From Candidatus Roseilinea mizusawaensis (GTDB lineage Bacteria; Chloroflexota; Anaerolineae; J036; Brachytrichaceae): a DNA stretch of 64,000 bases. The position numbers and the translations under genes are program-made. Positions 11,172 to 22,000 of the stretch are shown here, one piece after another. Each line of letters opens with the position of its first letter. The first letter of the stretch is position 1. The notes beneath the pieces are model-generated. The model was given only the letters and a program-made list of their open reading frames with translations. It was not told the DNA's origin and ran no database searches. The stretch is from the NCBI GenBank assembly GCA_016841965.1, contig JAEANN010000047.1:42993-106992 (forward strand), read 5' to 3'.

Positions 11172-11636
11172 ATGCGCGCCATGCAACCACGCATCCGACC
11201 CGCCACAGTCAACGACCAGCGCGCCATTTGGGCCTGGGTCTGGCGAAGCGGCCTCAACCCCTTGAATCTGAACTGGCGCAACTTCGTGGTGGCAGAGGTC
11301 GAAGGACAACTGGCCGGCTTCGGTCAGTTGCGCCCGCATCGCGACGGCAGTCTTGAACTGGCGTCGCTGGTGGTGAGGCCGGGTTATCGCAGACAGGGCA
11401 TCGGCAGCCGGATCGTGCGCGCCTTGCTGGCCGGCCAGCAAGGGAGCATCTATCTGTTCTGCGAAAGCAAGTTGCAGCCATACTACGCCCGGCTTGGCTT
11501 TCAACCCATCCCCCCGGCCATGTTGCCCCCTGCGCTGGCGCGCATGCACCGAATGGCGATCTGGCTCATGCGACTCGCCTCAGCCATCAGCCGGCGGGAG
11601 ATAGGAATCGTTCCTATGCGCTGGGTATCACAGTGA
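11172..11636 (+). CDS. GNAT-family N-acetyltransferase
   Basis: 154 residues from ATG 11172 (ATG 11181 also possible). The acetyl-CoA-binding motif A is seen in LASLVVRPGYRRQGIGSRIV, preceded by the strand VAEVEGQLAGFGQLRPH and followed by IYLFCESKLQPYYARLGFQP, the usual GNAT C-terminal beta-alpha-beta. These enzymes transfer an acetyl group to an amine on a small molecule or protein; the substrate is not predictable here. The gene stands alone between the divergent sulfhydrylase and the large regulator. Confidence 0.88.
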   Translation: MRAMQPRIRPATVNDQRAIWAWVWRSGLNPLNLNWRNFVVAEVEGQLAGFGQLRPHRDGSLELASLVVRPGYRRQGIGSRIVRALLAGQQGSIYLFCESKLQPYYARLGFQPIPPAMLPPALARMHRMAIWLMRLASAISRREIGIVPMRWVSQ

Positions 11637-11716
11637 CCGCGGCGGCCGGCGGCGCAACATGACACCGGCCGGCGTTACAATCCGGCCTGTGCCAGTGCGT
11701 GTTGCCGAGGCGGGTC

Positions 11717-14700
11717 ATGGCTATTCCCACATCCACTCAGGATCAGAGCGACACTCGGCCGGCGTTGCCGGCGCCTGGCCCGCTCTTTGGCCAGCAGGCC
11801 GAACTGCGCGCGCTCGCCGGCGTGTTGAGCCGGCCGGGACTGGTCACGCTGACCGGCCTGGGCGGCAGCGGCAAGACCACGCTGGCGTTGCACCTCGCGC
11901 GCGAGCTATCCGCCTCGTTCACAGGCCGCGTGTGGTGGTGCGACCTCGGCCCGCTGACCGATCCCGCGCTCGTGTCATACGCCGTGGCCGCTGCGCTGGG
12001 GCTATCGGACACGCTGGCGCCCGTCGAGGCCGCCCGGCGGGTCATCGGCGCAGCGCCGGCCTTGCTAGTGCTCGACAATTGCGAACACGTTGCGGCGGCG
12101 GCGGCCGACCTGATTCATGCGCTGATGACCGATTGCCCCGGCTTGCGTGCGCTGGCCACCAGCCTGCAACCATTGGGCGCGCCGGGCGAGCAGGTCTGGC
12201 CGCTGAGGCCACTGCCCGTTCCTGCGCTCGACGCGCCGCTGGATCAACAAGCCGAACAGCCGGCCATCGCGCTCTTTGTGTCGCGCGCCAAAGCCAGCGC
12301 GCCACGCTTCGAGCTGAACGAGCGCACCGCGCCGTTGATTGCAGCCATCTGTCGCCGGCTGGATGGCCTGCCGCTGGCGATCGAACTCGCGGCTGCGCGC
12401 GCCGGGATGCTCAGCCTGGAACAAATACTGTCTCACCTGGCCGGCAGCCTGACCCTCCTCACCGGCGCGCAGTGTTCCGCCGGCAGCGCAGCCCGCCACC
12501 ACGCGCTGCGCGCCACGCTGGAATGGGGCTATCGGCTGTTGAGCGCCGAGGAGCAACAATTCTTTCGCAGTCTGTCGGTCTTTCCCGCTTCGTTCGCGCT
12601 GGAGACGGTTGCCGGCGTCGAAGGCACGCCGGAAAGTGAGTTGGTGAAGACACTGGATATGTTGTCCAGCCTGGTGAACAAGTCCCTGCTTGTCGTCGGC
12701 GAAATTCCCGCGCGTGGCACAGCGCGTTACCGCATGTTGGAGCCGGTGCGCATCTACGCCCGCGAATTGCTGGAAGCGGCGGGAGAAGGGCCGGCAACGC
12801 GAGATCGCCAGTTGCGTTGGGCCGTCTCACTGGCCGAGGGCCTGGCGTCCCAGCTCATCACGCCAGAGGCCGGCCTGGCCATCGCGCGCATCGAGGCCGA
12901 GTACGACACGCTGCGCGCGGCGCTGCGCTGGGCCATCACCTCTCGGCAGATCGAAATGGGGATGCGACTGGCAGCAGCCCTGTTTCGTTTCTGGTTCAAC
13001 CGTGGCCCGTTGCGCGAAGGGCGCTCCTGGTGCGAAGAACTGCTCAACGTCCCTGCCGACACGTCTCTCGTGTCGCCGGCCATCCGCGCGCGGGTTGCCT
13101 TCACCTCCGGGCGGCTGGCCTGCCGGCAGGGCGATAATCTCACCGCTGCCAGGCGCGGCGCCGAAAGCCTGCGTCTGGCGCGCGAGGCCGGCGTGCGGGA
13201 AGACGAGGCGCGCGCCCTCGATTTGCTGGGCCTGGCCGCCCACGACGGGCACGACTTCATGCAGGCCATCGCCCATTATCGCGAGGCAATCGACCTGCGC
13301 CGCGCGCTGGGAAATAGTTGGGCCGTGGCCGTCTCGCTCAACAATCTGGGGCTGGTGCATTTCGAGTGCGGCGATTACGACGAAGCGGCCGCCTGTTTCA
13401 CCGCCGCGTTAGACTCGGCAGCCCAGGCCGGCGCGGACCTTATCCCCGCCCATGAAAATCTGGCCGAGGTCGAGGCAGCGCGCGGCGACATCCTGAGAGC
13501 GGCCAGTCATGCCCGGCGCGGCCTGGCGCTGGCGCAGGCCGCCGGCGATCAACATTCGCTGGCCGGCGCGCGCCGCATGTTGGGCGTGATTGCCCGGCTG
13601 CAAGGCCATCTGGATGAAGCCGCATCGTTGGCGCAGGCAGCTCTGGATGCCTTTCTTACGCTCGACTCGCCAACCAACGTGGGCGACGCCCAGCGGGACG
13701 TGGGTGATGTGCGCATGCAGCGCGGCGAGATGAGGCCGGCGCAGGAGGCGTACTCGGCGGCGTTGGAGGCGCACCAAAAGGTCGGCTACCTGCGCGGCAT
13801 GGTCGAAGCGCAAAGCCGGCTGGCACTGCTCAGCGCCGCGCGCGACGCAACCACCCTCGCTCTGAGTCAGGCGCGCGAAGTGATTGCGCCGCTGCTCGAC
13901 CTGCTCGAACAGCGCAGAGCCACCTTCCGCCGCAGTTTGATCGAAGCAGTGGAGGCTGCCGGCCTGGCGCTGGCAGCGTCCGCGCCGGATCAGGCCGGGC
14001 AGTGGCTGGCGACGGCGACGACGGAGCGCGCCCGACTGAAGCTGCCTCGAATGCCGCCCTGGCGCGAGATCATCGAAGCAGCGTGCAGCAAAGCCATTGC
14101 CCCAGCGACTCCCCTCACGCTGGAAGCGGCTGCCCGGCAAATTCTGGCAATACCCGCCGTCACGTCGCAAAGGAACGCCCAGCCGATCGTCTCCACAACC
14201 GGCGAACCGCGCATCCGCGTTCGCGCGCTGGGTCGGGCAGAGGTGCTGGTGGCCGGCCAGCCGGTCAAAGCGTCGGCCTGGGTCTATCACAAAGCGCGCG
14301 AGTTATGCTTTTACCTGCTCGACCGGCCGCCGACGAGCAAAGCGCAGATCGGCCTCGACCTGTGGCCGGAGGCGTCGTCGGCCCAACTGCGCAACTATTT
14401 GCACCGCAGCCTGCACTTCATCCGCAAAGTGCTGGGCGACCCCGACGCGGTACAGTTCGAGCGCGGACAGTACAGTATCAGGCCGGGGCCAGACCTGTGG
14501 TACGACGTGGCTGAGTTCGAGGCCGGCCTGCGACGCGCTGCGGCGCTGGGGTCGGTCACCACGGCAAGCGCCGAGCGCCGCGCCGAGATGGGCGAGCTGC
14601 TGCAAGCGGCAATTGCACTGTGGGACGGCGAGTTTCTGGCCGATCTGGACGCCGGAGAGTGGGCTGTTTTGCGGCGTGAAGAATTGTGCCAGTCTTATCT

Positions 14701-14971
14701 GCGCGCCCTGATCGATCTGGGACAACTGCACGGGCTTGAAGCGCGCTATGCCGAAGCCATCGCCATCTGGCAGCGCGCGCTGACGGTTGACCCCTACCTC
14801 GAGCTGGCCCAGCGCGAGTTGATGCGCTGCCTGGCCCGACAGGGCGAGATAGCCGCCGCGCTGAGCAAATACGAGCGCCTGCGCGAACTCCTGGCCGCCG
14901 AACTGGATGCCTCTCCCTCCCATGAAACCACCGCGCTCTACGAACGCATCCGGCGCGGTGACGACGTGTAA
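11717..14971 (+). CDS. NB-ARC/TPR ATPase regulator with C-terminal winged-helix and BTAD region
   Basis: 1084 residues from ATG 11717, with GAGG six bases upstream. Order of parts: a P-loop ATPase (about residues 20-300) with Walker A LTGLGGSGKTTLALHLA, Walker B ALLVLDNCEHV and the GLPLAIELAAAR motif of STAND ATPases; a TPR array (about 430-720); a linker; then an OmpR/SARP-like winged-helix region (about 835-915, KARELCFYLLDRPPTSKAQI) and a bacterial transcriptional activator (BTAD) helical repeat (about 930-1080). AfsR-type regulators normally carry the winged helix and BTAD at the N-terminus, so the order is reversed. It is probably a ligand-gated transcription factor; the target is unknown, though the lipoprotein gene just downstream is a candidate. 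Confidence 0.85.
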   Translation: MAIPTSTQDQSDTRPALPAPGPLFGQQAELRALAGVLSRPGLVTLTGLGGSGKTTLALHLARELSASFTGRVWWCDLGPLTDPALVSYAVAAALGLSDTLAPVEAARRVIGAAPALLVLDNCEHVAAAAADLIHALMTDCPGLRALATSLQPLGAPGEQVWPLRPLPVPALDAPLDQQAEQPAIALFVSRAKASAPRFELNERTAPLIAAICRRLDGLPLAIELAAARAGMLSLEQILSHLAGSLTLLTGAQCSAGSAARHHALRATLEWGYRLLSAEEQQFFRSLSVFPASFALETVAGVEGTPESELVKTLDMLSSLVNKSLLVVGEIPARGTARYRMLEPVRIYARELLEAAGEGPATRDRQLRWAVSLAEGLASQLITPEAGLAIARIEAEYDTLRAALRWAITSRQIEMGMRLAAALFRFWFNRGPLREGRSWCEELLNVPADTSLVSPAIRARVAFTSGRLACRQGDNLTAARRGAESLRLAREAGVREDEARALDLLGLAAHDGHDFMQAIAHYREAIDLRRALGNSWAVAVSLNNLGLVHFECGDYDEAAACFTAALDSAAQAGADLIPAHENLAEVEAARGDILRAASHARRGLALAQAAGDQHSLAGARRMLGVIARLQGHLDEAASLAQAALDAFLTLDSPTNVGDAQRDVGDVRMQRGEMRPAQEAYSAALEAHQKVGYLRGMVEAQSRLALLSAARDATTLALSQAREVIAPLLDLLEQRRATFRRSLIEAVEAAGLALAASAPDQAGQWLATATTERARLKLPRMPPWREIIEAACSKAIAPATPLTLEAAARQILAIPAVTSQRNAQPIVSTTGEPRIRVRALGRAEVLVAGQPVKASAWVYHKARELCFYLLDRPPTSKAQIGLDLWPEASSAQLRNYLHRSLHFIRKVLGDPDAVQFERGQYSIRPGPDLWYDVAEFEAGLRRAAALGSVTTASAERRAEMGELLQAAIALWDGEFLADLDAGEWAVLRREELCQSYLRALIDLGQLHGLEARYAEAIAIWQRALTVDPYLELAQRELMRCLARQGEIAAALSKYERLRELLAAELDASPSHETTALYERIRRGDDV

Positions 14972-15067
14972 GCGTTTGTGTAAGCGCCCCCCCTGTACCC
15001 TGCCACCTGATCAGTCGAGACAGGGCTTTGACGCTGTGAGTTTTGGGTTGGCTTTCTGGAGGTATGG

Positions 15068-15622
15068 ATGGGTTGGGTGGATTGGATCCCGCGAGGGCGC
15101 ATGGCGGCATTGGCAGCCACCTTTACGCTTCTGACTGCATGTGGGGGCGGCTCGCCAACAACGCTGGCGCCGGTCACGCTGGCGCCGGTCACGCTGGCGC
15201 CGTTGACGCTTCCCCCTGAGCTGGCCGGCCTCGACCTGTGCGCCGCAATCCCCCCGGCTGCGTTGGAAGCCGTGTTGGGGCGCAAGCTGGTCAGCGCGCC
15301 GGCCGGGTTTGAATATCCCGACGCGCCCGGCAGCGCCGGCTGTCAATACGACGCCGGGCAGGATTCGCAAGGCAACGCGCTATTTGCCTACGTCGCCCTC
15401 GCTGCACCCGATACGTATGACCGACAACCACGCTACCAGGATCAATCGGTTAGCGGGATTGGGGATGCCGCCTACTTCAACAACGGCGCCGACGCGCGTC
15501 AACTGTGGGTCAGGCTGGACAAAGTGGCGCTGGTGGTCGCTATTGGCGATGTGCCCAACGAGACCGGCCTGAAACAACTCGCCGTCTTACTGGTGGATGC
15601 CATCCGCGCCGGCGAGCACTGA
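15068..15622 (+). CDS. DUF3558-like lipoprotein
   Basis: 184 residues from ATG 15068, TGGAGG five bases upstream. A basic N-terminus and hydrophobic helix end in a lipobox LLTAC, giving a membrane-anchored lipoprotein. A short repeat follows (TLAPV, TLAPV, TLAPL) as linker. The remaining domain has LDLCAAIPPAALEAVLG and GCQYD, a pattern resembling DUF3558 with its paired Cys, and ends in a helix. Function unknown; such domains are small secreted folds. It follows the large regulator by about 96 bases and is followed after one base by a small conserved gene, suggesting one transcript. Confidence 0.7.
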   Translation: MGWVDWIPRGRMAALAATFTLLTACGGGSPTTLAPVTLAPVTLAPLTLPPELAGLDLCAAIPPAALEAVLGRKLVSAPAGFEYPDAPGSAGCQYDAGQDSQGNALFAYVALAAPDTYDRQPRYQDQSVSGIGDAAYFNNGADARQLWVRLDKVALVVAIGDVPNETGLKQLAVLLVDAIRAGEH

Positions 15623-15623
15623 C

Positions 15624-15896
15624 ATGCCATTTCGTCATCAACCCGTTCAACTGGAGACGTTCATCGTGCGCATCTGGCGCGAGGCCAGTGGATCCGCATG
15701 GCGCGGCAAGATCATTCATTTACCCGACCGCGCCACGCGGGACTTTGGGACGCTGGCGCAGGCCGGCGCATTCATCGCGCTCTATGCGCCGGGTGTCGAT
15801 CAGTCAGTCGAGGCATTCACAGACAGCGAGGGCACAGCGGACTCCGTCCACGCGGACTGCGTCCGCGATGATGCTTCTGGCGACCCGACTGAATGA
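15624..15896 (+). CDS. Small conserved hypothetical protein
   Basis: 90 residues from ATG 15624, one base after the lipoprotein stop, so translational coupling is likely. The core reads FIVRIWREASGSAWRGKIIH, then RDFGTLAQAGAFIALY: a small beta-rich unit (W-R-G-x-I-x-H, then a helix) that recurs in short proteins of unknown function in Chloroflexota as far as I recall. The C-terminal third is acidic and low in structure. No catalytic motif is visible. Confidence 0.55.
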   Translation: MPFRHQPVQLETFIVRIWREASGSAWRGKIIHLPDRATRDFGTLAQAGAFIALYAPGVDQSVEAFTDSEGTADSVHADCVRDDASGDPTE

Positions 15897-16060
15897 GAAC
15901 CTGTAAATGAGACTCTGTATCTGTTTTATCCGAAACAATTCCCTGGTCACGCAGGGGGGAAGCATTCAGGTTCTCTTTGTGTGCTTCGTTTCTTTGTGGT
16001 TCGGTCAAAACCGACAGCGCCGGGCCATGCGTCTGGATGATTGCACAAGAGGGATGTGAT

Positions 16061-19000
16061 ATGGAACGACCGAGGCAAACACACAACGGCAGCACAGGAC
16101 ACCTTGTCACACGTGGGGTCATCGCGCTGGCGATGCTGATCAGCGCGATGGCGAGTCCTTCGCTCAACCATCGGGCGACTGCCGCCAGCAACGGGCCGGT
16201 GACGCCGCGCGCGTTCTTCCCGATCGTGATGAACCACTACCCGCTGATCAATCGCTACGGGGTGGGCTACGCCACGGCGACCGACCGCACGCTGATCCGC
16301 TGGTTCTGGTCGCCGGCCAGCGAGCCGGCCTTCCGCGTGTATCGTCGCGCCGGCAGCGCGCCTGAAGTGTTGGTGGCCACCGTCGTCTCGGTGACCAATT
16401 CATCGCAGGCAATCAACATCCTGAATACGACGGAGCCGCGCTATCCCAACCTGTACACGCGCATCATCTCCGACTATGCCGCGCTGGGCATCACCAATAT
16501 CCCTTCGCTGTTGAGCGTGCTGCGGGCGAACAAGCTGGGCGCGCAACAACTGGGCAACGACTACTACCCGGTGGCGTTGGTGATCGGCTGGGGGTATCTG
16601 GACACGGCCATTACCCCCGGCACGGTGTACACCTATCGCGTGGAAGCGGCGCTGGGCAGCGAGATCACCCCGCTGGGCAGTGTGTCGCTGCGAGCCGGCC
16701 AATTGACGCCGCTCGATGCGCCAACCAATCTGACCGCCCTGGATCTGGGCGACACCAGCGCGCACGTGCGCCCCAAAGACGGCGACTGGGGCACGGCGCA
16801 ACAGAACCGGCGCTTCCACCAGACAACCTACCTGCGCTGGAACATCGCGCCGCCCACCAGTACCGCCTCGATCAACGGCATGTGGGTCGCCGGCTACGAC
16901 ATCTACCGCGCGCCGGTCACCGCGCCGACTGCGCTGGCACAGGTCAACGGCGTCAAGCCGGTGCAGCCGCTCACGGTCACGATCCCGCTCTCCGACACGC
17001 CGCCGATCACGACCACGTTGGCCTACGAAAAGGTGAGTTACTACTACGCCGACACCGCGCCGGCTGTGGGGGAATGGGTATATCGCGTCGCGCCACGCGA
17101 CTTGCTGGGGCAGGTGCGGCAATGGCCGGCCGACGCGGCCCAGTTCAGCGCGCCGCTCACCGCCCGCGCGCGCGACTTTTACCCGCCGGAGCCGCCGCGC
17201 AACGTCACCGCCACCCTCACGGCCACCCTCCCGCTTTCGACTGTGGTGGTGTCGTGGGACATCACGCCCACTGCCGATCTGAGCGGCTTTGTGGTGTATC
17301 GCTCGTTCAGCATCTCGGTCACGCAGCAGGCCGGCTGCGCCGACGAAAACGTGTGCTGGCGCGCCGTGTTCACCGGCACCGCCTCGGTGCGCGCGTGGAA
17401 CGACCCCGACACCACGCTGGAGCGCGTGCGCTGGTATCGCGTGCAGGCGTTCGATCAGGACGGCAACCGCAGCGGTTTCAGCGCGCCGGCCCAGGCCGTG
17501 ATCCATGACTTGACGCCACCCGGCCCGCCTACTGTGATCGTGCACTCGTGCGACGCCTTTGGCGGGCCGCAGGACGGCTACTGCATCAACGCAACATCGC
17601 CCAGCACCGACACGACACGCTACCGCATCGCCTGCCGCTTTGCCCCCGGCGGCGAGTTGTTGCCAATGGCCGAGATCACCAGCGTGAACAACTTCAAGCT
17701 GGAAAGCGTGTACCGCCCGCCGCTGCCCTTGCAGAGCGTCAGTTGCGAAATGCGCGCCGCCGACGCGCACGGCAACCTAAGCGACCCTGCGCCGTTCAGC
17801 GTGCCGTGGATGATCCCCATCCGCCCGCCCGTTGCGCCAACGCCGATCATCACCAGCATCGACACGGCGCTGGGCGGCGTGAAGGGCTACAGCGCCCGGC
17901 TGCTGTGGGATGCGAGCGAGGCCGGCGGGGTCACCGGCTTTCGCATCAGCCGCGAGGCCATTCTGCGGCCCAATGGCACAGCCGGCGGCGTGGACGTGTT
18001 CGATGTCTCCAATCCCGCCGCGCGCATTTACACCGACACCACCATTGATCCGCAAACCGTGTATGTGTACACCGTCACTGCGCTGACGCCGCCTGGCTTC
18101 CCCTTCAACGGCGTCACGGCGTCGTCATCGCCGCGCACGTTCAAGGCAGTGGTCAACGGGCAACGCCCGATCACCGAAGTGGGTTGGGTGGGCCTGACGT
18201 GGCAGGCCGGCCAGGGCGCATCTCTGCATTGGGACCCGGTGGATGACCGCCCGCGCGCGTGGGCGGTCTTCCGCAGCGTGCATCGCGACAGCGACTACAT
18301 CCAGCTTACGCCGATTGTGATGAGCGGGCCGGCGTATGAGGACGCCGCCGCGCAGCACGATCGCTACTGGTATGTGGCAGTTGAATTCAACCCACGCACC
18401 GGCGAGCCGATCCGCTACACACGCCCGCGCAGCGCCGCATACGGCGAATCGCCGACGCTTGTCCAGACAACAGACGACGATAGCCAATCGTCAATTGCCA
18501 GTCCGCTATCGTCACTCCTCAGACAATCCCAAATCCAAAATCCCAAATCCCAAACCCAAAATGTCGCCACATGTTCCCCCGTTTCATTCAGCCCCGGCGA
18601 GCCGTTGCGCTTTGGCGAGGGGTTCGAGGTGGTCTCGGTCACGCTGACCGTCAGCAACCCGGCCGGCCTGATCGGCTTTGGGTATCTGCGCCTGACGCCG
18701 CCGGGTAATGTGATCTACTGGCCGGTCAATTTCGGCAGCTCCGCCCACCCTGTGACGGTGGGCGACGCGCAGAACCACGTCTGCACGGGCCAGCTCGACG
18801 TGATGCTCATGCCCACGCCGGTGCAGTATCCGGGTGGTCTGAACTACCGAGTGCACCAGATCAGCGCCAAACCCTGGTTCAGCCAGCCGAATGCCGACAC
18901 CGGCGAGGTATGGATTGAGCTGCCAGACACACTGCGGCTGGCCGGCAACAGCGGCACAGAGAGCGACTGGTGGCCGTATCTCAGCGTGCAACTGCGCGGC

Positions 19001-22000
19001 GATTTGTCCTTCAGCATGACCTCGCCGCTGCCGCCCTCGATACAGAACTGCGCCGCGCCGTTCTTCTCGTTCAATCTGGAGACGCTGCCGGCCTCGGTCG
19101 TGCCGCTGGGCACGCTGACGATGGATCAATACGGCATCACGGCCACCGAGAGCTGCCTGCGTTATCTGGATCGCTACACCGGCATCCCCACACCGCGCGC
19201 ATCCGCGCTGGCCGACAGCAACGAGGGCTACCTGCGCGGGGGGTACACCGGCGGGAGTGTGAGCGTCGAAGCCGACGGCCTGCGCGGGTACTTCACCACC
19301 ACCGGCCTGCTGGGGTGGACGGCCAGCTACCCATTCGGGTTCCAGCTCAGCGCCACCGGCGGAGCGATTGGCATCAGCGGCACGCGCATCGTGTCAGGCC
19401 AACTGGGCGGCGGCAGCGCCACAATCGGCTATCACACCGGCATCACCACAGCGTCGCCGGTCGTGTTGAACGGCAACTTCATCAGCCTGACGCTCGACCC
19501 CGGCGGGGCGGCCTACGGCGTGTGGAACACCGGGCAGGATGTGGCGTGGTTGCAGAACGGCTTTCGCCTGTTCGCCGGCGAATGGGAGTTGTACCTGGGA
19601 CGCCTGACCAGCGCCGGCTGGCCGCATCTGGAGATGTGGGCCACGCGACCCGGCGATACGCGCGATGTAGGGCTGGCGCAGCCGGCTGAGATCGAGGCCG
19701 GGCTGAACCGCCGGCTCGCCAATACCCAGCTCTTCTACAGCAATTGCAGCGGCCCCTCGGCCACTTTCAACGCGGCAGTGAACACCTACGCGCGCCGGGG
19801 CGGGCTGAGCCAGCGCCAGAAGGCCAAACTCCTCGCGCCTGTGCCGATGCCCATTCACGGCTACGACGCCAGCCTCGACAACATGGAACTGGAATGGCTG
19901 GATAACTTCGTGTTCGACCGCAACGCCACCGCCGATCTGCGCCTGCCGTTCCCGCCCAGCGTGACATTGCGGCTGGTCAACCTGTGGTTCAACCAGAACA
20001 CCGGCTGCATCGACGGCGGCACGGTTCCGCCCGGCCAGGCCGGCAAAACGCTGCGCTACTGGGAATTAGGCGCGCGCTTCCGCAGCGCCGAGTTTCGCGC
20101 CCAACCCTCCGGCTGGACGCAGCAAGGCCCGTATCACGACGCCATGTTGTGGGCGCAGACGGCCATCAGCCTGCCGCACGTCAGCCCGCCGGGCGCAACG
20201 CAGCCGGCAGCGGTCAACGTGGACATCTCGTTCTACCCGAACGGCGATTTCTACTCGGCCACCCTGCTGTACGACCGGGCCGACTTCACCTTCGACGGCT
20301 TTCCGTTCCTGATCGAGGGCTTCCAGTTGAACAACACGGCGCGCTGGGATCCGTGGGTATTCCCCGTCTTTTATCCGGGTGGCGCAGGGCCAATCTGGGA
20401 GCCGGCGGCGAACACAACCGCGCCGCCCACGAACAACTGGAACCAGCGCGGCTTCGTGGAGTTGAAGGGCGCATTGATCGCGCCGTACTTCGGGCCGCTG
20501 AAGGGGCCGGCCGGCCGGCCACGCCCCAACCTGTTCGTGCTGGGTTGGAATAACTACGTCGGCTTCAGCGACACGGTGCGCGCCGAGAAGGTGTGGGTAG
20601 ACCTGAACGTGGTCAAGCTGGTGTGGGACTACGACCGGCTGGTGTACGCGCAGCATCCCTCCAGCGGGCGCGGCATGTTCGCCGGCTTCGAGAATTACAA
20701 GCTGGTGCCGGATGGGGTGATCCCGCCGCTGCCGGGCGAGGCGCAAGTGCTGAACCTCGATACCGGCGTGGTGATCGAGCCGGACCGGCTGGGGGTGTAT
20801 CTGGGACAGGCAGCCGGCATCGCGCTGTATCGCGCACTGGCCGAGCAGACCGCCCTGCCTTTGGGGTCGCCGCCCTCCGCCCCCACGCTGACGGCCTGGG
20901 GCGGCAAGCTGGCGCTGCTGAACGTGACCAGCTACACCCAGTTACTCAACAACGTGTGGAGCCTGTACGGCGCGCGCACGTACCTCGACACGATGGCCGT
21001 GCTGAACGATTACGAGGACGCGCCGGCCACCAGCCTGCCCGACACAGAACAGTTCGGCGGGGGCAGCATGGGGCAGATGAGTAGCTGGGGCCTGTTCTTC
21101 CGCCGGCTGCGCGGGCTGGTGGAGATGACGGGCAGCGGGCCGGCGGCGCAGTTCGAGCGTTTCCAGCTAAGCCTGTTGTTCCGCTGGCAGCCGGACGGCG
21201 ACAAGCACCCGCGCCTGCTGGCCGAACGCATCAGCCTGGAGATCAACCGGCACGGCGACTTCATCCTGATCGGCAAGAACATCCAGAGCACGATGGTGGA
21301 AGACTTCATCAAACGCATGGATGTCTCGTTCCGTATCAACCCCATCCTGCCACAGTTCGAGGGCGGCTTCACCGGCTACGAGCTGCTTTCCAAAGCCAAC
21401 CCGCGCATCGACCTGTTGACGGTGGTGGTGGGCGTGGGGGCGGAGGTGAATTACATCGGCGGCGAGTTCGAGGGCGTGGCCGACACCAACCCCGGCGGCA
21501 GCAAGATCCGCCTGGGCGGCAGCCTGCTGGTCGGCGTCATCAAGCCAAACAGCCCGGTGCTGCAAACGCACTTCAAGGATTTGATGAGCAAGCTGTCGGA
21601 GATACCGGGCAGCGGCAATCAAACCTTCACCGGCTTCTACCTGCGCGCGCACGGCCAGGTGCCCGTGTACGGGGTGAACTGCCTGTTGCAGGTGACGGTG
21701 GGGGCCGAGGTGGCCGGCTGGTACTGGTCGATCGACAACGGCCAGGGTGACGCCTGGGGCGGCAAGTTGCGCGGCTACGCCTTCGGCAGTTTCATCTGCC
21801 TGGTCAGCATTCGTGGCGATATCACGCTGCAATACTGGCAACAGACGTTCAGCGGCCAAACCGTGCGCAAGTTCGAGGGCACGGGCTGGGTGGCCGGCGG
21901 GCTGGGCTTCTGCAACAGCGACGACTGGAAGAGCTGGGAGACGCGCTGGTGGGATCAGCCGTTCTGCTGGACGGCTGGCGCGTATCTGCAAATCCGCTAC

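Noticed and set aside
16400..17770. 456-codon frame antisense to the giant protein gene
   Set aside because: Arg/His/Gly-rich shadow frame; no domain and no start signals.
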